The notes under the pieces: model-generated
Database searches by the model: none
What the model saw: the letters and a program-made list of their open reading frames with translations, nothing else
What the model was told of the DNA's origin: nothing
Assembly: GCF_900603025.1 (NCBI RefSeq)
Contig: NZ_LR026975.1
Coordinates: 1,178,001-1,242,000 of the forward strand
DNA: 64,000 nt
Reading direction: 5' to 3'
Origin: Mycolicibacterium hassiacum DSM 44199
GTDB taxonomy: Bacteria; Actinomycetota; Actinomycetes; Mycobacteriales; Mycobacteriaceae
Shown: in pieces, positions 59,323 to 64,000 of the stretch
Layout of the letters: each line of letters starts with the position of its first letter
How positions within the stretch are numbered: position 1 is the first letter of the stretch
Position numbers and translations under genes: made by a program

Positions 59323-59790
59323 TCAACCCCCGCCGCTCGCCTTGGCGAGTCGCTGCTTGAGCACGTCGGTTACGTCAACGACCTTCCCGCCTGTCGGGTC
59401 AGCGGGTGCCCGCTCGATCTCGAGTCGGACGCGGCGTCGGTCGCCTTCGGTCAGCAGCAGTGCGGAGAGCATCTGGTTGATGGCTGTCAACTTCATCGCG
59501 CCGATGGGCTTGCCCTGATGCTGGGCTGCGATGAGTTCTTGGTTCAGTGTGTAGAGGGCGAGTCGGGCGAACTGCCAGTCGGTCGGCTCGTAATACTTGA
59601 CCGCCGCCGACTTCTTGATCGACTCGTACATCTCCTCGATGAGCGGATGCGTCTCGCCGAGATGGCTCACGTCCCCGAGGTCGGGGATCTCCACCGGGCC
59701 GATCACCTGGATCGTCTCGGTCGGGTTCTCGTTGATGTTCCGGCGAACCCGCTCTTCGTCTCGCTTTCCGATTGGGCCTCGCGTGCCCAC
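59323..59790 (-). CDS. Small terminase subunit
   Basis: 155 residues from GTG. MGTRGPIGKRDEERVRRN at the start and EEMYESIKKSAAVKYYEPTDW follow the cluster A small terminase pattern; the middle is helical (FARLALYTLNQELIAAQHQG). It binds DNA near cos and hands it to the large subunit. It is far from the large subunit here, separated by gp6-like, lysA and holin genes, as in other cluster A genomes. Confidence 0.8.
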   Translation of the reverse strand: MGTRGPIGKRDEERVRRNINENPTETIQVIGPVEIPDLGDVSHLGETHPLIEEMYESIKKSAAVKYYEPTDWQFARLALYTLNQELIAAQHQGKPIGAMKLTAINQMLSALLLTEGDRRRVRLEIERAPADPTGGKVVDVTDVLKQRLAKASGGG

Positions 59791-59826
59791 TGTTCACCTC
59801 CTGGGTGGAACGGGCACCTGGCCCGT

Positions 59827-60123
59827 TTATCGACGCCCAGGGTGGCGTTCTGGTGGTCGCTTCCTCCGGGCTCTTAGTTCCCGCCGTCGGGCTACACCCT
59901 CGGCGGCTGATTTCTTGCCGTGACAGACCCTGCATGCGGCCTGTAGATTGGATCGGCTGTGGTCGTTACCTCGCCTGATGTGGTCGACATCGGTTGCGGC
60001 CCGGACACATCCGGGGCCGTTGATCTCACACATCCAGTTGGCCGCAGAAAGGACCGGGAGCCGGTAGTTCAGCTCCCAGTCCTCTGGTAGATCCTGTCGC
60101 CGGCTGGAGCCGGCCCAACTCAC
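59827..60123 (-). CDS. HNH endonuclease
   Basis: 98 residues from GTG. WMCEINGPGCVRAATDVDHI, then NLQAACRVCHGKKSAAEG and a very basic tail. Asp-His of DVDHI, the following Asn and CRVCHGKK give a complete HNH site. HNH proteins beside terminase genes are required for cos cleavage in several phages (HK97 gp74 type); this one is 36 bases before the small terminase start, so a packaging role is likely. Confidence 0.88.
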   Translation of the reverse strand: MSWAGSSRRQDLPEDWELNYRLPVLSAANWMCEINGPGCVRAATDVDHIRRGNDHSRSNLQAACRVCHGKKSAAEGVARRRELRARRKRPPERHPGRR

Positions 60124-60125
60124 TG

Positions 60126-60440
60126 CTAGGCCAGCTCCGAAAGGTCGCCGGATATGGCGTCCGCTTCCAGACGCAGGATGTCGAATGCCTCAGTCGCGGT
60201 CTTGCCGGCCCGGCGCAGCTTGTTCATCGCCTGGAACAGGGTGCTGCGTTCGAGGGTGCCTCGGCCTCCCTGAACGAACAGCACGTTGTCGTCGTTGGTG
60301 TACAGCGTCATGCCGCCGTGGATGTGCGCCCAGCGGCCGGGACCGGAGAGCGGTAGCGCGTCGTAGCCCTCGACGGGGCGGATGGCCTGCGCCTGGTTGA
60401 CGGCCTTCTCTACAGCGGACTCTGGTAGACGGTCGGTCAC
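60126..60440 (-). CDS. Small protein paired with the ADP-ribosyltransferase gene
   Basis: 104 residues from GTG overlapping the ART stop (GTGA). LPESAVEKAVNQAQAIRPVEG, WAHIHGGMTLYTNDDNVLFVQGG, then a helical RSTLFQAMNKLRRAGKTATEAF. Soluble, no known motif to me. Tight coupling to a toxin-like enzyme suggests a partner or protective protein, but that is inference. Confidence 0.6.
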   Translation of the reverse strand: MTDRLPESAVEKAVNQAQAIRPVEGYDALPLSGPGRWAHIHGGMTLYTNDDNVLFVQGGRGTLERSTLFQAMNKLRRAGKTATEAFDILRLEADAISGDLSELA

Positions 60441-61360
60441 GGCAGCAACACCTCCACTTCGATCTCCCATTTGCCTTCGTCGTTCTTGAACACGTTGGTG
60501 ATATAGAACTCGGTCCCGCGAGGGAGCAAGAACTCGTTCTCAGTTGGCAACGTGGACAACGCTCCACTGTGTATGGCATCGCCAGCCATGTAAACACCCT
60601 TTATACCCTTGGGGACCGTCACGGTGAGCTGCACCGGCATGTAGTCCATCGCGGCCTTGCCGCCGACCGAGGTCGACGTGTATGCGTCGTTGACGTACGT
60701 CTTGCCCAGGAGCTGGTGCAGGTCGTCGTCGGGGCCGGTGATGCCCAGGTTCTTGAACTCATGCCAGCGAGTGCCGCGAGCCAACTGGATCGTCTCGGGG
60801 ATCTCCGGGGCGAAGTCGAACCCGGCATCCATGTTCGCGATGCGCTCTTTGATGTTCTCGATGTACTTCTGCTTGACGTAGTCCGAGTACGGGTTGCCGT
60901 TGAAGTCCTTCAGGCTGTCAACGAATGCGGGGTCATCGAACTTGCTGATGTCGCCGCCTGCATCACGTAGCGCGGTGTTGATCGTCTGGTAGCCGATGTT
61001 GGTCGAGTAGGTTGCGAACTCCTCGCGAACCTTGTCCTCGTACTTGTCCTTCGAGGGCCAGATGCTGGCGAACCACTTCCGCGCCTGCTGGGCGCTGGGG
61101 AAGGTCTTCGGCTTAGTCGGTTGCTCCTGCGGCGTGCGATTCGGGGTCTGAACTCCACCACCGGAGCCGGCTCCGCCGCCACCGCCTCCGATGAACCTGC
61201 CGGTACCGGCGTTGCCTACACCTGCGTACCCGCCTCCGCTCGACCCGGCGCTACCAGCGCCGCTGCCGGGGATACCAGATCCAGATCCTGGGGCGGCAGC
61301 TCCAGCGCGGCGCTTTCCTGTGCCGGGACCGGGGCCGCCGCGGCCTCCGCGTCCACCCAA
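60437..61360 (-). CDS. ADP-ribosyltransferase (arginine-type, R-S-E) with Gly-rich N-terminus
   Basis: 307 residues from TTG behind AAGGAAG. Residues 1-70 are Gly/Ala/Ser-rich and flexible. The ART domain shows all three landmarks: Arg in IQLARGTRWHEF (about residue 196), the STS strand in DAYTSTSVGGKA (about 229), and the ENE (E-x-E) in TENEFLLPRGTEFYI (about 276). Such enzymes transfer ADP-ribose from NAD to arginine. Being in the virion arm, it may be injected or act on host proteins late. The first 145 bases overlap the preceding gene in another frame. Confidence 0.85.
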   Translation of the reverse strand: MGGRGGRGGPGPGTGKRRAGAAAPGSGSGIPGSGAGSAGSSGGGYAGVGNAGTGRFIGGGGGGAGSGGGVQTPNRTPQEQPTKPKTFPSAQQARKWFASIWPSKDKYEDKVREEFATYSTNIGYQTINTALRDAGGDISKFDDPAFVDSLKDFNGNPYSDYVKQKYIENIKERIANMDAGFDFAPEIPETIQLARGTRWHEFKNLGITGPDDDLHQLLGKTYVNDAYTSTSVGGKAAMDYMPVQLTVTVPKGIKGVYMAGDAIHSGALSTLPTENEFLLPRGTEFYITNVFKNDEGKWEIEVEVLLP

Positions 61361-62025
61361 TTCAGTTGCTTCCTTCGTCTGTCCCAGTAGGTCGGGTACT
61401 CCCTGACCTCTGGAAGGTCGATGTCGTCGCAGTAGCGCAGCCGTCCATAGACCAGGAGCCGCTGCGGTTGCCTGCGTGCGATGAGTTCTTTGAGACCGGC
61501 GCGGAACAGCGCCTGGTCCTGCTTGCTGCTGCGGATGCCCATCGAGCTGATGGCGACCGTGGCTCCGGCAGGGATGCCGTCGAAGCAGAACTCATACGAA
61601 TCCGGCGTGCTCCAACACGCCGTGGGGATGACCTCGACGCCTTCCGACTGCCAGTACGCGCCGCACCAGCGATTGCGGTAGACGTTCCAGATCTGTGCGG
61701 CCTTGGGCATGTCCACCCAGAGGCTGAAATCGGGAGTCAGGGCTGCCCCAACCGCTTTCACGCGGGGGAGGAGCCTCTCTGGACTCGACCAACAGGTCTC
61801 GAATCGGTAATCATCGAGGAAGAAGTGCAGTGCGCCGCCCGAAATGGCGGCGTATTCGCGATGACGCGGCATGTTCCATGCCGCGAGATTGTTCGGAACG
61901 AACTCAGTCGGTTGCAGATCCGGAATGTCGTAGGCGGATGACGACTCGAACGTCAGCCGCAGGTTCAGAACGTCGAACTTTCCCGGTTGAGTGCTCCAAT
62001 AGGCACTCGAGCGAGTGCCATACAC
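61216..62025 (-). CDS. DUF4417 protein, first gene of the left arm
   Basis: 269 residues from GTG behind AGAGGGGTGACTCAACT. The central part ISGGALHFFLDDYRFE, DFSLWVDMPKAAQIWNVYRN, CGAYWQSEGVEVIP, GIPAGATVAISSMGI fits DUF4417, found at the left end of cluster A genomes. The Pro/Ala-rich C-terminus overlaps the ART start. Function unknown; the domain resembles proteins linked to restriction or host modulation only loosely. Codons 3-8 form a perfect hairpin in the DNA. Confidence 0.78.
   Translation of the reverse strand: MYGTRSSAYWSTQPGKFDVLNLRLTFESSSAYDIPDLQPTEFVPNNLAAWNMPRHREYAAISGGALHFFLDDYRFETCWSSPERLLPRVKAVGAALTPDFSLWVDMPKAAQIWNVYRNRWCGAYWQSEGVEVIPTACWSTPDSYEFCFDGIPAGATVAISSMGIRSSKQDQALFRAGLKELIARRQPQRLLVYGRLRYCDDIDLPEVREYPTYWDRRRKQLNWVDAEAAAAPVPAQESAALELPPQDLDLVSPAAALVAPGRAEAGTQV
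62002..62019 (-). other. Hairpin in the first codons of the DUF4417 gene
   Basis: GGCACTC/GAGTGCC with loop GAGC, starting 6 bases inside the gene on its sense strand. It continues the hairpin array upstream and could hold back translation of the first late gene. Confidence 0.6.
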
Positions 62026-62045
62026 AGTTGAGTCACCCCTCTATA

Positions 62046-62351
62046 AGGGCCGCGCACTGGCGCGGCCTTGAGATCCGGCGGTTGCCGGATCGAATAGATC
62101 CTTATGACCGGCCCTTCAAGGCCGGTCTATCTAGAGAGCGCCTGGTGGCGCTCTTATCGCGCCGCCTGTGCGGCGCTCTATAGAGAGGGGCTTTAGCCCC
62201 TCATAATGTAGGAAGGTGTATGTACCTTGACAGCCACCCTTCATAGTGACATAGATCACTGATTAATGAGAAGCGCCCTGAGAGGCGCTGAGACCATTCC
62301 GGGGGTATAACCACACCTGGGTGGGGGAGTTCGTGCGCCCTGGAGGCGCAC
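62046..62351. repeat. Array of eight short perfect hairpins in the late-operon leader
   Basis: Stems in order: GGCCGCGC/GCGCGGCC (62048-62067, loop ACTG); GATCCGGC/GCCGGATC (62072-62091, GGTT); GACCGGCC/GGCCGGTC (62106-62127, six-base loop); AGAGCGCC/GGCGCTCT (62135-62154, TGGT); GCGCCGC/GCGGCGC (62159-62176, CTGT); GAGGGGC/GCCCCTC (62185-62202, TTTA); AGCGCC/GGCGCT (62272-62289); GTGCGCC/GGCGCAC (62333-62351). Stems are 6-8 bp with no mismatch, loops mostly 4 bases, and the first six follow each other within 160 bases. No open frame is supported here. Confidence 0.9.
62226..62238 (+). promoter_or_regulatory. Stoperator within the hairpin array, right-arm orientation
   Basis: CTTGACAGCCACC (complement GGTGGCTGTCAAG, exact). 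Unlike the structural-arm sites it faces rightward transcription, toward cos. TTGACA could be a -35 box but the -10 at 17 bases (CATAGA) is poor. It also overlaps the upstream part of a weak minus-strand -10-like TACATT. Confidence 0.8.
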
Positions 62352-62429
62352 AGAGGCCGTGAGAGTGGTTCCTGGACCGGCCCCTGGCCCTGATCGACTT
62401 GAAAACCCGTACACGATGGCTCGGCCGCA

Positions 62430-62439
62430 TAACCGACCG
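62430..62439 (-). other. cos site: cohesive-end sequence
   Basis: TAACCGACCG here is CGGTCGGTTA on the minus strand, the 10-base 3' overhang I know from several cluster A subclusters. It lies between the start of the left arm and the right-end noncoding region, exactly where joined ends should be in a prophage. Confidence 0.8.
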
Positions 62440-62741
62440 GTCACGGCTGTCCCCTAGGGGGGATACCCCCTGGGGGTATAGAAACAGGCTCTGGCCTGGG
62501 CAAACTCACGCATGCGCGGGCGTGCGAGACCCCGCGGGCGCTATGCCAGCAAAGGGCACTTGTGTGCCCGATACCCACGCCTACCTGCGGGGATGCGAAC
62601 AGCCGGCCGAGGCTGCAGCAAACACACGCACGCGCTGTGCTGCACACCAGCGCACACACCAGCGCACACGCGCTGGCCAGCGCAAACACACACGCTCACA
62701 CCAGCGTGTGACCAGCGCACACGCGCATACCGAGCACGTAG

Positions 62742-62756
62742 TGAGCAGCCTATGCG
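62742..62756 (+). repeat. 15-bp direct repeat, copy 1 (TGAGCAGCCTATGCG)
   Basis: First of three identical copies in the right-end noncoding region; the others start at 62876 and 62959. Confidence 0.9.
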
Positions 62757-62875
62757 AACAAGCGGATTAAGCCTCTACCAGCACAAACGGTGGCTCATGC
62801 AGGCACGCACACGGGCGCACGCGCCCACGCGGGCGCGCACACGCGAGCGAGCCCGGCCCACGACCGGACAGGAAC

Positions 62876-62890
62876 TGAGCAGCCTATGCG
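62876..62890 (+). repeat. 15-bp direct repeat, copy 2
   Basis: Identical TGAGCAGCCTATGCG; followed by CGGCGATGTC. Confidence 0.9.
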
Positions 62891-62958
62891 CGGCGATGTC
62901 CCGCCGGGAATGTCATGCCGGGAATGTCCTGTCGGGGATGTCCAGACCGGGCACCAAG

Positions 62959-62973
62959 TGAGCAGCCTATGCG
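62959..62973 (+). repeat. 15-bp direct repeat, copy 3
   Basis: Identical TGAGCAGCCTATGCG; followed by CGGCTAGGGG. Spacing to copy 2 is 83 bases, copy 1 to 2 is 134. Confidence 0.9.
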
Positions 62974-63077
62974 CGGCTAGGGGCCGGTCGCGGCCGGCCG
63001 TTACAGGCCGCTAGTGCCCTTTACAGTCACCCGGACGGCCGGTAAAACAGCAGGTAGCGGCCAATTTTCCGAATGGA

Positions 63078-63107
63078 CTTGACATACACCGGCCGGTGGT
63101 GTTTACT
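63078..63107 (+). promoter_or_regulatory. Repressible promoter candidate 1 with stoperator
   Basis: Stoperator variant CTTGACATACACC (63078-63090) contains the -35 TTGACA; a 17-base spacer leads to TTTACT at 63102-63107. Faces the right arm. Confidence 0.6.
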
Positions 63108-63180
63108 GGTGTCACCGGCGAGAAAGACAGCCGGGAGGCGGATCCGACAGGATCGCGCCGGAACCGGAAAATTCCGGGGG

Positions 63181-63211
63181 CTTGACAGCCACCGGGAATA
63201 TCCGGTAGAGT
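63181..63211 (+). promoter_or_regulatory. Early promoter with built-in operator, copy A
   Basis: CTTGACAGCCACC (63181-63193) is an exact stoperator and supplies TTGACA as -35; -10 TAGAGT at 63206-63211, spacer 18. The block TAGAGTGAGAATCAC is shared with copy B. L5 P-left has this overlap of operator and -35. Confidence 0.85.
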
Positions 63212-63305
63212 GAGAATCACTCCAGCAAGACCGGGGTCGAGCGGGTACCGCCTTAATGCCAGCGGCGGTAAACGAGGGCATAGCGCAAATACGCAAAACG
63301 GCCCG

Positions 63306-63335
63306 CTTGACAGCCACCGGACGAGCTGCTAGAGT
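63306..63335 (+). promoter_or_regulatory. Early promoter with built-in operator, copy B
   Basis: CTTGACAGCCACC (63306-63318), -35 TTGACA, 17-base spacer, -10 TAGAGT at 63330-63335; transcription should start near 63342. Best scoring promoter in the window; the expected major early lytic promoter of the right arm, silenced by repressor in the lysogen. Confidence 0.88.
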
Positions 63336-63376
63336 GAGAATCACGCAAGACAGGGAAGGGCCGCAGCCCAACCCAA

Positions 63377-63405
63377 CACCCGCGATGGTGTGAGCATCGC
63401 GGGTG
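63377..63405 (+). other. Perfect 11-bp hairpin in the early leader RNA
   Basis: CACCCGCGATG pairs with CATCGCGGGTG around a 7-base loop, about 35 bases after the predicted start of transcription. No T-run follows, so a stability or attenuation element is more likely than a terminator. Confidence 0.7.
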
Positions 63406-63515
63406 CGGCGGAAGTCCGATGCCGATAAAGTGCGGACACTGCGGATAACTAAATGTAGACCTGCGGTTAGGTTCCGATAGATACTGTTTGACCCGTGGGG
63501 AGAATTCAGACTTGG

Positions 63516-63537
63516 AACCTAAGCTTTGGCTTAGGTT
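63516..63537 (+). other. 9-bp hairpin preceding the tRNA-like element
   Basis: AACCTAAGC pairs with GCTTAGGTT around TTTG, ending three bases before the tRNA-like acceptor stem; could be a processing signal. Confidence 0.7.
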
Positions 63538-63540
63538 CGG

Positions 63541-63645
63541 GGGTAGCTCTGGCGGTGTGGAATGACACCTGAGCTATGGTCTGGCGGACCATGCTAAGGC
63601 ATGGTCGCGGCATCACGACTACGCGGTTCGATTCCGCGCTACCCA
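63541..63645 (+). ncRNA. tRNA-like structured RNA candidate in the early leader
   Basis: The 5' GGGTAGC (63541-63547) pairs with GCTACCC (63638-63644), followed by A as discriminator. A T-arm-like hairpin GCGG-TTCGATT-CCGC directly precedes the 3' strand. Inside are ATGGT/ACCAT with the 7-base loop CTGGCGG (63576-63592; C32-T33 then GGC), GCTC/GAGC as a D-like stem competing with the acceptor, and a hairpin GGTGT/ACACC in the oversized D loop. A 28-base variable region follows. CCA is not encoded. It is about 30 nt longer than a tRNA, so I call it tRNA-like rather than a tRNA. Confidence 0.6.
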
Positions 63646-63667
63646 CTACCTGAGATTTGATCTAGGA

Positions 63668-63680
63668 CTTGACATACACC
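63668..63680 (+). promoter_or_regulatory. Stoperator before the first right-arm gene
   Basis: CTTGACATACACC, same variant as at 63078. No -10 box at the right distance, so it would act as a roadblock to elongation rather than a promoter operator. The ribosome site GAAAGGGGTG follows. Confidence 0.75.
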
Positions 63681-63694
63681 GAAAGGGGTGTGCT

Positions 63695-64000
63695 ATGCGA
63701 TTCTACGGTGAGCCGGGCAACAAAGCCCGGAACGTGAAAGCCTCCGAGCGCAACACCATCCGTATGCCCTTCGTGGCCCCCGAGCTGTCGCCAGCTCCGC
63801 TGCTGGCCCGTGAGCTGGAAAAGGGCACCAAGGGGTGGACTGACTTCGACAAGAAAGTCGAAAGCGTTGCGATGGTCGACGGCGCAGCGGTGCGTGCTGC
63901 CAAAGAAGAGTTCGAGCAGATCACCTGCGGAGAAGTGATCATCCGCAAGGCACCCAAGACGACGGCGCGTGTGCGCCGCCCCCGGCCGACCAAGCGTCGC
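63695..64000 (+). CDS. First right-arm (early lytic) gene, partial
   Basis: ATG behind GAAAGGGGTG; 102 codons are open to the window edge, no stop. Starts MRFYGEPGNKARNVKAS, then FVAPELSPAPLLARELEKG and WTDFDKKVESVAMVDG, with a basic run RVRRPRPTKRR at the visible end. Soluble and likely nucleic-acid binding or partner-binding by charge. It is read away from the structural arm, from the stoperator-controlled promoters about 360-485 bases upstream, so it should be made early in lytic growth. Function unknown. Confidence 0.8.
   Translation, partial: MRFYGEPGNKARNVKASERNTIRMPFVAPELSPAPLLARELEKGTKGWTDFDKKVESVAMVDGAAVRAAKEEFEQITCGEVIIRKAPKTTARVRRPRPTKRR

Larger units (their letters stand above)
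62440..63077. other. Noncoding right-end region beside cos
   Basis: No gene is supported: open frames here are GC-driven and lack start signals. Contents: a CA/GC-alternating tract with CCAGCGCACAC-like units (about 62650-62730), three copies of TGAGCAGCCTATGCG, and a triplet of CGGGAATGTC-like units (about 62902-62942). Likely packaging signals and untranslated right-end DNA. Confidence 0.7.
36962..64000. mobile_element. L5-like (cluster A type) mycobacteriophage prophage, left ~27 kb
   Basis: Runs from the tRNA-Gly junction to beyond the window. Evidence: tyrosine integrase at the junction; a complete siphovirus head-tail-lysis-packaging gene set on one strand; lysis genes placed before the large terminase, as in cluster A; an 838-residue tape measure (L5-like length); DUF2746 and gp6/LtfC-like proteins; a cos sequence in the interior; and 13-bp stoperators. 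All structural genes seen are full length, so nothing in view suggests a defective prophage. The repressor and the replication arm lie outside. Confidence 0.93.

Noticed and set aside
59479..59491. Stoperator-like GATGGCTGTCAAC in the small terminase gene
   Set aside because: Two mismatches including the final G, within coding sequence; chance is likely.
62046..62351. CRISPR array
   Set aside because: The hairpin units differ in sequence and are not separated by uniform spacers; no cas genes are near.
62399..62961. Open frames of 70-150 codons in the right-end region
   Set aside because: They are Arg/Ala/Thr/His-rich translations of GC- and CA-rich repeats, overlap cos and direct repeats, and have no ribosome sites; not believable genes.
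63541..63645. tmRNA
   Set aside because: The acceptor stem has G-C at the third pair instead of the G-U needed for alanylation, CCA is not encoded, and no tag reading frame is seen.
36962..64000. Defective or remnant prophage
   Set aside because: Every head, tail, packaging and lysis gene in view is full length and in normal order; the two tRNAs are the only damaged elements.

Overview
The window is about 37 kb of mycobacterial chromosome followed by about 27 kb of an integrated temperate phage that runs off the right edge. The host is a member of the Mycobacteriaceae, probably not the tuberculosis complex. Its gene order mirrors the M. tuberculosis Rv2500c to Rv2464c block (branched-chain keto acid dehydrogenase, plsC/plsB2, ettA, NAD-glutamate dehydrogenase, aglA, glbO, pepN, the Rv2466c family, rpiB, nei2). 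It carries extra genes and is very GC-rich. I make no species call.

Host part. Positions 1-5163 hold a compact + strand acyl-CoA/keto-acid operon: acyl-CoA dehydrogenase end, MaoC-like protein, CitE-like lyase, then E1 alpha, E1 beta and E2 of a 2-oxoacid dehydrogenase, mostly with stop/start overlaps. An enoyl-CoA hydratase, a small exported protein and tRNA-Arg(TCT) follow on the minus strand. Positions 6773-12431 are a glycerolipid acyltransferase operon (WS/DGAT-like, HAD-PlsC fusion, PlsB2). Next come a CopD/CtaG-type membrane protein behind a perfect 18-bp palindrome, SSB, EttA, the 180-kDa glutamate dehydrogenase, a thioesterase and an Rv2474c-like gene. An intact IS481-family element sits exactly between that last gene and aglA, and its 6-bp target duplication supplies stop codons for three genes. 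After glbO and an HNH gene there is a small accessory islet (27.9-29.2 kb) with a likely ESX-effector remnant and two paralogous membrane-anchored proteins. PepN, a Rv2466c-like protein with an altered active site (CPWA), RpiB, Nei2, a Na+/H+ antiporter and a DUF1542-like protein complete the host segment.

Prophage part. At 36962-37004 the 43-nt 3' half of a tRNA-Gly(TCC) gene joins foreign DNA beside a tyrosine integrase. The prophage has the layout of the L5-like cluster A mycobacteriophages. The structural arm is on the minus strand and reads, in transcription order: DUF4417, ADP-ribosyltransferase, small protein, HNH, small terminase, gp6-like, two tRNAs, endolysin, holin, large terminase, portal, MuF, scaffold, capsid, connectors, major tail, frameshifted chaperones, tape measure, minor tail genes. 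The tail end of this arm converges on int. The packaging end (cos, read as CGGTCGGTTA on the minus strand) lies inside at 62430-62439, as expected for a circularised genome opened at attP. Beyond it are the right-end noncoding region and the first right-arm gene.

Regulation. Copies of the 13-bp cluster A stoperator (GGTGGMTGTCAAG type) lie next to the stop codons of the capsid, major tail and tape measure genes. Others form the -35 boxes of early promoters at 63.2-63.3 kb, so one repressor, encoded outside the window, could silence both arms. The least explained DNA is 62.0-63.7 kb. It holds an array of eight short perfect hairpins (a ninth lies in the first codons of the first gene) in the presumed leader of the late operon, repeat families beside cos, and a tRNA-like structured RNA candidate downstream of twin repressor-controlled promoters.
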